From Desulfovibrio sp. X2 (GTDB taxonomy: Bacteria > Desulfobacterota > Desulfovibrionia > Desulfovibrionales > Desulfovibrionaceae), in assembly GCF_000422205.1 (NCBI RefSeq), contig NZ_ATHV01000001.1:62001-126000 (forward strand): a stretch of DNA of 64,000 nucleotides, read 5' to 3'. Both the position numbers and the translations under genes were made by a program. The notes under the pieces are model-generated. The model had not been told where the DNA came from and ran no database searches. It was given only the letters and a program-made list of their open reading frames with translations. Below, piece by piece: positions 1 to 7,059 of the stretch. Numbering within the stretch: the first letter of the stretch is position 1; each line of letters opens with the position of its first letter.

Positions 1-119
1 CGTCCGTCGGACGCCTCGCCGCAGATGCAGAAGCCCGGGTGCGTGGCCAGCAACCGGCACAGTCCTTCACGGACTATGGCGTGGTCGTCTGCGACCAGAA
101 GCCGGGCGCACGGCTGCAT
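1..119 (-). CDS. Response regulator receiver domain, NarL/FixJ type (N-terminal part only)
   Basis: The first 39 residues of a two-component response regulator are visible; the rest lies beyond the left edge. They read MQPCARLLVADDHAIVREGL and continue with a receiver-type first helix and second strand. The DDH acidic pair and the IVREGL segment are typical of NarL/FixJ/LuxR-type regulators, whose phosphorylated Asp and C-terminal helix-turn-helix would be off-window. The start is fixed by a GAGGAGG ribosome site just upstream. The output domain is inferred only from the receiver style. Confidence 0.8.
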   Translation of the reverse strand, partial: MQPCARLLVADDHAIVREGLCRLLATHPGFCICGEASDG

Positions 120-178
120 GTATCCTCCTCTTGCGGCAGCAGAAGTGCGGCTGTGCCGAGACTACTTCCGCGAGTTGT

Positions 179-207
179 CTTATATACGCTTCCCCCTGTT
201 CCTTCAA
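179..207 (-). promoter_or_regulatory. Sigma-70-type promoter for the response regulator
   Basis: On the minus strand TTGAAG (202-207) and TATAAG (179-184) are separated by 17 bases, a near-consensus housekeeping promoter. It lies about 60 bases before the response regulator start, in the 112-base gap after the amphi-Trp gene, so the regulator is probably transcribed separately from that gene. Confidence 0.55.
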
Positions 208-231
208 GTGAAATAAAGAGCAATGTCCGCC

Positions 232-519
232 TCAGCCGATCTTCATGCCGGGCTCCTGCGTCGCGATGGTCATGTCGGACGCCGCGGCGCCTTTCCTGTC
301 GGCGCGCCAGCTGATCTCGATATTGATCTTGGCCTTGTCCTTCTTGGATTCGAGTTCCATTTCAAAGTCCACCACCGTGGGCGGCACGAGGGTCACTGCA
401 TCGTCGCCGAGGCTGACGTGCAGGGTGCCGGCCTTGAAGGAGGCCAGCACGTCCTCGAGGGTGGCCACGACGCGGGAAAGTTCCATGACGCTGTCGATCT
501 TGACCTTGCTCTTGCTCAT
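232..519 (-). CDS. Amphi-Trp domain protein (95 aa)
   Basis: A small soluble protein with the pattern I associate with the amphi-Trp domain family: an N-terminal helical half (VMELSRVVATLEDVLASF) followed by beta segments ending in the ISWR motif. Members are common in Desulfovibrio and haloarchaea and have no established function. The start has an AAGGAG ribosome site. It lies 10 bases downstream of the PAS/ATPase-fold gene on the same strand, so the two are probably co-transcribed and may work together. Confidence 0.75.
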   Translation of the reverse strand: MSKSKVKIDSVMELSRVVATLEDVLASFKAGTLHVSLGDDAVTLVPPTVVDFEMELESKKDKAKINIEISWRADRKGAAASDMTIATQEPGMKIG

Positions 520-529
520 GACCTGCTCC

Positions 530-1681
530 TTATGCGGGTTGCCTGGGAAGGCTTATCTTGAGTTCGGTGACGTCGTTGCGGATGAGGAAGATCGAGCCGC
601 CGAGCCCGATGATGCGTTCGGCCATGCGGGAGAGAGGGGTGTCCTTCTTGTCGTGCAGCTTGAGCTTGCGGAAGAGCCGCCCGTTGTCTCTGGCCGATAG
701 GCGCAACCGGTTGTCGGGCCCGTCCGATATCTCCACGCGCAAGGTCGCGGCCTTGAGCTTGGAGTGGGACTTGGGCAGGGCTCCGTAGAGCAGCTCGAAG
801 ACCATGAAGTCGAGGAAGAGCGCGGTCTCCTGGGGCACTGGGAGGCACTGCGCCAGCACCGAGGCCGACAGGGACGCCTCGGGTATCCCGAATTCCGCGA
901 GGAGATGGGCCAGCCCGTGGTCCATGGACTCGGCCAGGCGCGCGGCGTCCCAGAGCGGGGCCGTGGTCCAGCCCTCGGCTCCCTGGGCGGCGAGGGCGCG
1001 CTCGAAGGCGCTCTGCGAGGCGCCGGTCCTGCCCGGTCGGGTGCCCACGCCCTCGCCCAGGATGCGCGAGAGCGTGAGGCGGGCCTGCAGGGGCAGCGCG
1101 GCCGGAGAGGAGGGGAGCGGCGGCGCCTGCAGGCGGCCCTCGAGGGGCCCGGCGTCCTCTGTCCGGGCCGCGGGCAGGTGCAGGAAGGTGAAGAAATAGG
1201 CGGGCCGTCCGGTTTCGTCCGTGCCCAGGTGGCGGTCGGCCTCCACGCTCAGGGGGCGTCCCTCCCTGGTGCGCAGCAGCAGACGCTGGCGCACGGAGGA
1301 GCCGCCGAGGAGCACCTCCTCGCAGAGCTGCTCCTCCTGATCGTCCGCCTCGCTGCCCAGGGGGCCGGGGCAGACGTCGTCGGGCCAGAACATGGTCGGG
1401 ATCTGGGCCGGGCCCCAGCCGAGGAGTTCGCGGAAGGCCTGGTTGGCGTAGAGGAAGCGGCCGTCCAGGGCGGTCACGCAAAAGGGCAGCTGCGCCTGCT
1501 CGAGCACGCTGGAGGGGCTCCAGTCCGGGGCGAGGATCGAGGATGCCTCGGGCCGTGCCTGCCCCGGAAGGTTCGCTTTCTCCGCGCCTGCCTCGCCTTG
1601 CGCTGCGTCCTCCGCCGCGCCGGACCGCGCCTGGGCCTGGGGAGAGCGGTGGGCGGTGCCGGGCCGTTGCTCGTGCGCCAT
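530..1681 (-). CDS. PAS-domain protein with C-terminal histidine-kinase-like ATPase fold
   Basis: A 383-residue soluble protein. A PAS domain is visible around residues 65-170 (LPFCVTALDGRFLYANQAF, then RELLGW). The C-terminal 150 residues resemble a histidine-kinase DHp/HATPase region: an acidic helix, a conserved Glu in VFELLYGAL, RDNGRLF in the position of an N/G1 box, and an IIGLGGSI turn. I see no clear phospho-acceptor His in an H-box, so it may be a non-canonical kinase or a kinase-like regulator. The chosen ATG has a GAGGAGG site. A second ATG 39 codons upstream (1798) also has AGGAG, so the N-terminus is uncertain. It sits directly upstream of the amphi-Trp gene and near a response regulator. 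Confidence 0.6.
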   Translation of the reverse strand: MAHEQRPGTAHRSPQAQARSGAAEDAAQGEAGAEKANLPGQARPEASSILAPDWSPSSVLEQAQLPFCVTALDGRFLYANQAFRELLGWGPAQIPTMFWPDDVCPGPLGSEADDQEEQLCEEVLLGGSSVRQRLLLRTREGRPLSVEADRHLGTDETGRPAYFFTFLHLPAARTEDAGPLEGRLQAPPLPSSPAALPLQARLTLSRILGEGVGTRPGRTGASQSAFERALAAQGAEGWTTAPLWDAARLAESMDHGLAHLLAEFGIPEASLSASVLAQCLPVPQETALFLDFMVFELLYGALPKSHSKLKAATLRVEISDGPDNRLRLSARDNGRLFRKLKLHDKKDTPLSRMAERIIGLGGSIFLIRNDVTELKISLPRQPA

Positions 1682-1933
1682 GGTCGTCTCCTCCTCGAGG
1701 TCTCGTTGCGCGGTGCCGTGCGCTGGCCGCGTCCGCCGGGCCGGGCCGGGGAGGGGAAGCGCGTGCGCAGCGTCCTTGTGCGTGCCGGGTGTCTGCATGG
1801 AGTGCTCCTGGGGCCGACGAATCGGCCGGATCCGATGATGGTCCCTCGTAGCGCGGCGCGGTTACGAAACGGCGGCGGACGCGCGGCAGGTTGCGGTCGT
1901 GTGTCGTTCGGTCGGCTTTTCGCGTCGCAAGGC

Positions 1934-1968
1934 AAAAAAAGGCGCCGTCCCGCATGCGGGACGGCGCC
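1934..1968 (-). terminator. Rho-independent terminator of flgE
   Basis: A perfect 28-base inverted repeat (two 14-base arms starting GGCGCCGTCC, 1941-1968) is followed on the minus strand by seven T residues (1934-1940). It lies 24 bases beyond the flgE stop codon. Confidence 0.9.
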
Positions 1969-1992
1969 GGAAGCTTGTGCGGCAGGGCGCGG

Positions 1993-3582
1993 CTAGCGGA
2001 TGACCTGCTCCAGGGTGGAGATCAGCGAGTCGGCCGTTGTGATGACCTTGGTGTTGGCCTGGAAGCCGCGCTGGTTGACGATCAGGTTGGCGAATTCCGT
2101 GGCCATGTCCACGTTGGACTGCTCGAGCGTGGACTGCTGCACCGTGCCCAGGCCCTTCTCCCCGGCCGCGCCTTCGATGGCCGCCCCGGATTCCTTGGTC
2201 GCGGAGAAGAGGTTTCCCCCCTCGTGACGCAGCCCGTAGTCGTTCGTGAAGTCGTAGAGGGCCAGCTTGTAGATCCCCTCGGTCTGGCCGTTGGTGAAGT
2301 GGCCCGCGATGACGCCCTTGGAGTCCACGGTCAGGTAGTTGAGGTAGCCCTCTGCGTAGCCGTCCTGGTTCTGGTTCAGGGTCACCGAGGAGGAGGAGTA
2401 GCTCGTTGTGGCCAGCGCGCCGCTCGGCGTGGCGTTCATGCTCGGCAGGTTCGAGGCGTTGGAGCCGATGCCCGCGGCCGTGGCGGCGTTGGACGTGGAC
2501 CAGCCCGTGCCGTCGGAGGCGATGCCGAAGTCGAGCGCTATGGCCTGCTGGGCGGCGGCCGCGCCCGAGGAGAGGAACGAGGCGTCGAACTGCGGGTGGC
2601 CGTCGGCCGAAAGCGAGGCCAGATGCCACATGCTCAGGTTTCCGGCGCTCGAGGCCGAAGGGTCCATGATCCAGGCGGTCTGGTCCGTGAGGTTGCCGGC
2701 GGCGTTGAAGGTCAGGGTGCCCGCCATCAGCAGGCCCTTTGCCCCGGAATCCACCAGGCTGCGGCCGTCCTCCGAGGGATCGACGCCGACCACGTATTCC
2801 CAGACCCTGGTGCCGCCCGCGCCGAGTCCGCCCACGCCGGTCGAGGCCGGATCGAAATAGACGTTCAGGGTGTGGGCGTTACCGTTGGCGTCGTAGACCT
2901 GGATGCCGCTGCGGTAGGCGAAGGATTCGTCGGCCAGCGGCGGGGAGCTCGTGCCGTCCCAGGCCTTGGCCAGGGCGAAGAAGGGGTTGGACGTGTCCGT
3001 GCTCCTGTCCAGGCTTCCCGAATTGAGGTTGGTGTCCATGGTCACGCTCCCGGTCGCCTGGGGCAGGGAGCGGATCACGGAGACGGTCTGGCCGTTTATG
3101 GTCTCCTGGACCACGGGCAGGTGGATGTCGCTGGTCGAGCCCGCCGTTGCGCCGGTCTGCTGGTCCATGGCGTAGCCCTGCAGCGCCATGCCCGAGGGCA
3201 GGCGCAGCACGCCCTCCTTGTCGAAGCGGAAGTTGCCCGCGCGCGTGTAGAAGGCGTTGGCCTGGCCGTCCACGACCTTGAAGAAGCCGTCCCCCGCGAT
3301 GGCCAGGTCCGTGACGTTGGTGCCTGCCTCGTAGGGGCCGTTCCTGAAGTCGGTCATGATGTCCGCGATGGAGACGCCCTTGCCCACGGCCCCGGCGCCG
3401 TAGACCGTGCCGCCGTCGGATTTGTAGCCGCCCGGCTGGTCCTGGTACATCAGGTCCTGGAACAGCGTCCGGCTGCTCTTGAACCCGATGGTGTTCACGT
3501 TCGCCAGGTTGTTGCTCGTGACCTGGATCGAATTGCTGAGCGCCACGGCTCCCGTGGCGCCGACGTACATGGAACCGAACAT
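1993..3582 (-). CDS. flgE: Flagellar hook protein FlgE
   Basis: A 529-residue hook subunit, polymerised outside the cell between rod and filament. The N-terminus has the rod/hook family signature (ALSNSIQVTSNNLANVNTIG) and continues with GFKSSRTLFQDLMYQ. The FlgE/F/G central pattern DLAIAGDGFF is present, and the C-terminus ends with the family motif VDMATEFANLIVNQRGFQAN. The start follows a GGGAGAA site; in-frame codons upstream lack support. It is transcribed alone between a sigma-54-type promoter and a strong terminator. No other flagellar gene is present in the window. Confidence 0.95.
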   Translation of the reverse strand: MFGSMYVGATGAVALSNSIQVTSNNLANVNTIGFKSSRTLFQDLMYQDQPGGYKSDGGTVYGAGAVGKGVSIADIMTDFRNGPYEAGTNVTDLAIAGDGFFKVVDGQANAFYTRAGNFRFDKEGVLRLPSGMALQGYAMDQQTGATAGSTSDIHLPVVQETINGQTVSVIRSLPQATGSVTMDTNLNSGSLDRSTDTSNPFFALAKAWDGTSSPPLADESFAYRSGIQVYDANGNAHTLNVYFDPASTGVGGLGAGGTRVWEYVVGVDPSEDGRSLVDSGAKGLLMAGTLTFNAAGNLTDQTAWIMDPSASSAGNLSMWHLASLSADGHPQFDASFLSSGAAAAQQAIALDFGIASDGTGWSTSNAATAAGIGSNASNLPSMNATPSGALATTSYSSSSVTLNQNQDGYAEGYLNYLTVDSKGVIAGHFTNGQTEGIYKLALYDFTNDYGLRHEGGNLFSATKESGAAIEGAAGEKGLGTVQQSTLEQSNVDMATEFANLIVNQRGFQANTKVITTADSLISTLEQVIR

Positions 3583-3658
3583 GGTATTCTCCCGGCGTGT
3601 TCCGCGCCCCCTTTGCAGACTGACCCTGGGGGCAAAAAGTTCTCGCCGTGGCTCCCAT

Positions 3659-3674
3659 CGCAAGGCCGATGCCA
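3659..3674 (-). promoter_or_regulatory. Sigma-54 (RpoN) -24/-12 promoter for flgE
   Basis: The minus-strand sequence TGGCATCGGCCTTGCG has the invariant GG and GC dinucleotides exactly 10 bases apart and matches TGGCAC-N5-TTGC at nearly every position. Transcription would begin near 3648, about 66 bases before the flgE ATG. RpoN control of hook genes is established in many polar flagellates, so function and site agree. Confidence 0.75.
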
Positions 3675-3835
3675 CCCGCTGCGTCCTGTTCGGTCAACCC
3701 ATTGTCAACGTTTGTAAAAAAATAATTTTCAGAGGGGGCGGAACGATCCTTGCGGCGCACGGGGCTGAAAAAATTGCCCCCTGCCTGCCGGGTCTGCTAG
3801 GAAGTGGGGAAACGCCACCGACACGAGGAGTTCCC

Positions 3836-5311
3836 GTGGACATACGCATCGCCGCCTACGATTCCGCCTCCGGCCTGGACACCCTGATCCTTCCCCTGGC
3901 CGCCGATAGCGCCCCCGCGCTGCCCGAGCCATTCACGGGCCTTGCGGCCACCCCGGGCCTTGCCGAGGCCTCCTCCAAGCACAAGGAGACCGCCTTCCTC
4001 TATGCCCCCGAGGGCTCGCCCTGCCGCCGCCTGGCCGCGGTCGGGCTCGGGGAGGCCAAGGAGCTGGACGCGGCCCGCCTGCGCCAGGCCGTGGCCGCGG
4101 GCGCAAGGCTCGCGCGCGAGCGCAAGACCGCGCGCCTCGGCGTCTCCCTCGCCGGTCTGCCCACCGTCCCCGGCGTGGCGGACGAGGCGGCCCTCGTGCG
4201 CGAGGCCGCCCTGGCCGTGCGCCTGGCGCTCTACTCCTTCAGGGAGCTGAAGACCGAGGGCGAGGTGCCCGTGGACCCGGAAGAGGTCCTGCTGCTCACG
4301 AACGGGAGCGGAGAGGAGCTTTCGGCCGCCCTGGCCCTGGCCGAGGCGGAGGCCGCGGGCATGCTCATGGCCCGCACCCTGGTCAACCGGCCCTCCAACC
4401 TGGCCTCACCGGACGCCCTGGCCGAGACCGCGCGCGAGATCGCCGAACGCCACGGCTTCTTCTGCCAGGTGCTCGGCCGCGCCGAGATCGAGGACCTGGG
4501 CATGGGCGCGTTCGCGGCCGTGGCCCAGGGCTCGCGCTCCGATCCGCGCTTCATCGTCGTGGACACCGACCCCAAGTCCGCCGCCGCGCCCCTCGTCCTC
4601 GTCGGCAAGGGCGTGACCTTCGACACCGGCGGCATCAGCCTCAAGCCCTCGGCGGGCATGGAGGAGATGAAGAGCGACATGGCGGGCGCCGCGGCCGTGC
4701 TCGGCTGCCTGGAGGCCATGGGCATGCTCGGCCGCGCGGCCGGGCTCTGCCGCGTGGTCGGGCTGCTGCCCTGCACGGACAACATGCCGGACGGCGGCAG
4801 CGTGAAGCCGGGCGACGTGGTGCGCACCCTCTCGGGCCTCACCGTGGAGATCGTCAACACCGACGCCGAGGGCCGCCTGCTGCTCTGCGACGCCCTGGCC
4901 TACGCCAAGCGCTTCTCCCCGGAGCGGATCATCGACCTGGCGACGCTCACCGGCGCCTGCCGCATCGCGCTCGGCGTGCACTACGCGGGCGTCTTCTCGG
5001 CCGACGAGGCCCTTGCCGCGCGCATCCGGGAGACGGGGGCGACGCTTGGCGACAAGTTCTGGCCCCTGCCCCTGGACGAGGCCTTCGCCAAGGAGCTGGA
5101 GAGCGAGACCGCGGACCTGAAGAACGTTGGCCGCCGCGAGGGCGGGGCCATCACCGCGGCCATGTTCCTCAAGCGCTTCGTGCCCGAGGGCGCCTCGTGG
5201 GCGCACCTGGACATCGCGCCCACGGCCTTCGCGGACGCGGCCTCCGAGCTCTGCCCCAAGGGCGGCACGGGCTTCGGCGTGCGCACTCTCCTCGCGCTTG
5301 CGCGTGAATAG
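3836..5311 (+). CDS. pepA: Leucyl aminopeptidase (M17 family)
   Basis: A 491-residue cytosolic dizinc/dimanganese aminopeptidase that removes N-terminal residues from peptides. The M17 signature NTDAEGRL is at residues 341-348, and the metal and catalytic segments KGVTFDTGGISLKPS and MKSDMAGAAAV precede it. Length is normal for the family. The start is a GTG with GAGGAG 8 bases upstream; longer in-frame reading upstream crosses AT-rich non-coding DNA. It is monocistronic, divergent from flgE and followed by two hairpins. Confidence 0.93.
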   Translation: MDIRIAAYDSASGLDTLILPLAADSAPALPEPFTGLAATPGLAEASSKHKETAFLYAPEGSPCRRLAAVGLGEAKELDAARLRQAVAAGARLARERKTARLGVSLAGLPTVPGVADEAALVREAALAVRLALYSFRELKTEGEVPVDPEEVLLLTNGSGEELSAALALAEAEAAGMLMARTLVNRPSNLASPDALAETAREIAERHGFFCQVLGRAEIEDLGMGAFAAVAQGSRSDPRFIVVDTDPKSAAAPLVLVGKGVTFDTGGISLKPSAGMEEMKSDMAGAAAVLGCLEAMGMLGRAAGLCRVVGLLPCTDNMPDGGSVKPGDVVRTLSGLTVEIVNTDAEGRLLLCDALAYAKRFSPERIIDLATLTGACRIALGVHYAGVFSADEALAARIRETGATLGDKFWPLPLDEAFAKELESETADLKNVGRREGGAITAAMFLKRFVPEGASWAHLDIAPTAFADAASELCPKGGTGFGVRTLLALARE

Positions 5312-5350
5312 TGCAGGCCGCTGAGAACGCGCCGTCTGCGGCGTCGCTGC

Positions 5351-5403
5351 GAAAAATTCGCGCCCTCGCGTATGTTGCAATACGCGTCGGGCGCGAATTT
5401 TTC
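5351..5403. terminator. Long bidirectional terminator-like hairpin
   Basis: GAAAAATTCGCGCCC (5351-5365) pairs with GGGCGCGAATTTTTC (5389-5403), and an inner stem CGCGTAT/ATACGCG extends it. Both strands end in a T run, so it could stop transcription from pepA and from the opposing fet/cob operon. Confidence 0.75.
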
Positions 5404-5460
5404 TTGCTCCTTGCATCCGGCGCGTTTTGAGCGGCCTCGGACGGGAGGTCGTGATCGGAA

Positions 5461-5500
5461 CAGGGCGCTGTCCGCCGGGAGCGGGCAGCGCCCTGTTTCT
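5461..5500 (+). terminator. Second terminator after pepA
   Basis: CAGGGCGCTG (5461-5470) and CAGCGCCCTG (5486-5495) form a 10-base-pair stem followed by TTTCTTTCC on the plus strand. With the hairpin at 5351 it gives tandem termination between convergent units. Confidence 0.65.
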
Positions 5501-5562
5501 TTCCCGTTTGGATGTCTGCCGGAAAAATCAGGGAGAGCTGATCGCCGTTTTGGGGCGGCCTG

Positions 5563-6339
5563 CTAGGGCTTCAGCAGGAGATTCTGAGCCGGGCCGAAGC
5601 AGCGGCGGCGGACCCAGAGGACCACGGCCAGGCTGCCCAGCGCCGTGGCGCCCACGAGCATGAGCATGACCACGATCTGGTAGCGGATGGCCGCCAGCGG
5701 GTCGGCCCCGGCCAGGATCTGGCCGGTCATCATCCCGGGGATGAAGACGAGCCCCACGCCCATCATCGAGTTCACCGAGGGCATGACGCCCGCGTGCAGC
5801 GCCTCGCGCACCGCGTCGGCCGAGGCCTCGCGCATGTCCGCGCCGAGCGCGAGCAGCATCTCCACGCGCTCGCGCTTGTCGCGCAGCTCGGAGAGCAGCC
5901 TGTCCAGGGCCAGGGCGATGGCGGTCATGGAGTTGCCCACGACCATGCCCGAGAGGGGGATGAAGTATTCCGGCTGCCACCACGGCCTGGCCTGGACGAT
6001 GACCCCGGTGACCAGCACCGAGACCACGAAGTAGGAGGCGAACATGGAGACGAAGACCGGCACGGTCACGTTCACCTTCCGCTCCTTGACCCTGCCGCGC
6101 ACGATGTGCGCGGCCGAGGCCACCATGACCACGAAGACCAGGGCCACGAGGGCCGGGTTGTGCACGGAGAAGACGAAGGTCAGCACGTAGCCCATGAGGA
6201 AGAGCTGGGCGAAGGTGCGGATCGTGCCCACCACCAGGTCGCGCTCGAGCCCGAGCCGCCAGACGCGCGAGCCCGCGAGCCCGAAGAGGATGAAGCCGAG
6301 GCCGAGGCAGAGCTGCAGCGGGCCTATCTCAGCGGGCAT
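5563..6339 (-). CDS. fetB: FetB-type ABC permease (UPF0014 family)
   Basis: A 258-residue inner-membrane permease with about seven hydrophobic segments and the family's conserved central stretch (SGMVVGNSMTAIALALDRL) and GMMTGQILAGADP. E. coli FetB with FetA is implicated in iron export and peroxide resistance. The gene overlaps the upstream ATPase gene by 11 bases, so translation is coupled. Here the pair lies at the end of a cobalamin biosynthesis transcript, so a metal other than iron is conceivable. That is inference from context. Confidence 0.85.
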   Translation of the reverse strand: MPAEIGPLQLCLGLGFILFGLAGSRVWRLGLERDLVVGTIRTFAQLFLMGYVLTFVFSVHNPALVALVFVVMVASAAHIVRGRVKERKVNVTVPVFVSMFASYFVVSVLVTGVIVQARPWWQPEYFIPLSGMVVGNSMTAIALALDRLLSELRDKRERVEMLLALGADMREASADAVREALHAGVMPSVNSMMGVGLVFIPGMMTGQILAGADPLAAIRYQIVVMLMLVGATALGSLAVVLWVRRRCFGPAQNLLLKP

Positions 6340-7057
6340 GGCCGCCTCCTTCCCCTGTCTCTCCGTTTTCCCACGAAGCGCCCCGGTCCACGCGCAGCAC
6401 GCGGGCAGCGGGCGGCAGGACGAGATTCTCGGTGTGCGAGACCAGGATCACGGTCCGCCCCTCCTCGCCGTTCAGCCGCGCGGCCTCGGCCATGACCAGG
6501 GCCGCGCTCTCGGGGTCCAGGGCCGAGGTCGGCTCGTCGAGCAGGAGCACGTCCGGGTCGAGGAGCAGGCTGCGGATGAGGCAGAGCCGCTGGCGCTGTC
6601 CCACGGAGAGACCGGCCGCCTCGTCGGAGAGCGAAACGCCCGCGAGCAGGAAGCGCGCGAGCCAGGCCGAAAGCTCCTCGTCCGAGGGAGCGCGCAGACC
6701 GTGGTTGGCCTTCAGGCTGAAGGGCAGGCGCAGGTTCGCGGCCACGCTTGCCGGCAGCACCTGGGGCGACTGCTGGATGAGCGCGACGCGGCGGCGCAGC
6801 TCGCTCGGCGGCACGAAGGAATAGGGGCGGCCGTGGAAGAGCAGCTGTCCGGCCTGGGGCTCCTCCATGCGGCAGAGCAGGCGCAGGAGCGTGGACTTGC
6901 CCGCGCCCGAGGGGCCGCGCACGACGACGAAGGCGCCGCCCGCAAAGGCGAGCGAGACGTCGTCGAACACGGGCGGCTTGCCGGGATGGGCGAAGCGCAC
7001 GTGCTCCAGGGCCAGGATGGGCCCGGGAGAGGCTGTGGTGTCCATATGGTCGCTCAT
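6329..7057 (-). CDS. fetA: FetA-type ABC transporter ATP-binding protein
   Basis: A 242-residue cytosolic ATPase with Walker A GPSGAGKS, Q-loop IQQSP, signature LSVGQRQ (a variant of LSGGQ), Walker B VLLLDEP and switch His in LVSHTE. It pairs with the overlapping FetB permease. The ATG lies 2 bases after the stop of the CobD-CobQ gene, indicating translational coupling. A second ATG four codons in (7045) is an alternative start. Confidence 0.85.
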   Translation of the reverse strand: MSDHMDTTASPGPILALEHVRFAHPGKPPVFDDVSLAFAGGAFVVVRGPSGAGKSTLLRLLCRMEEPQAGQLLFHGRPYSFVPPSELRRRVALIQQSPQVLPASVAANLRLPFSLKANHGLRAPSDEELSAWLARFLLAGVSLSDEAAGLSVGQRQRLCLIRSLLLDPDVLLLDEPTSALDPESAALVMAEAARLNGEEGRTVILVSHTENLVLPPAARVLRVDRGASWENGETGEGGGHAR

Positions 7058-7059
7058 GG

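Noticed and set aside
1891-3717. Long plus-strand reading frame (608 codons) opposite flgE
   Set aside because: Opposite-strand shadow of flgE in GC-rich DNA. The translation is Gly/Arg/Val-rich with no domain, and flgE has an RBS, promoter and terminator.
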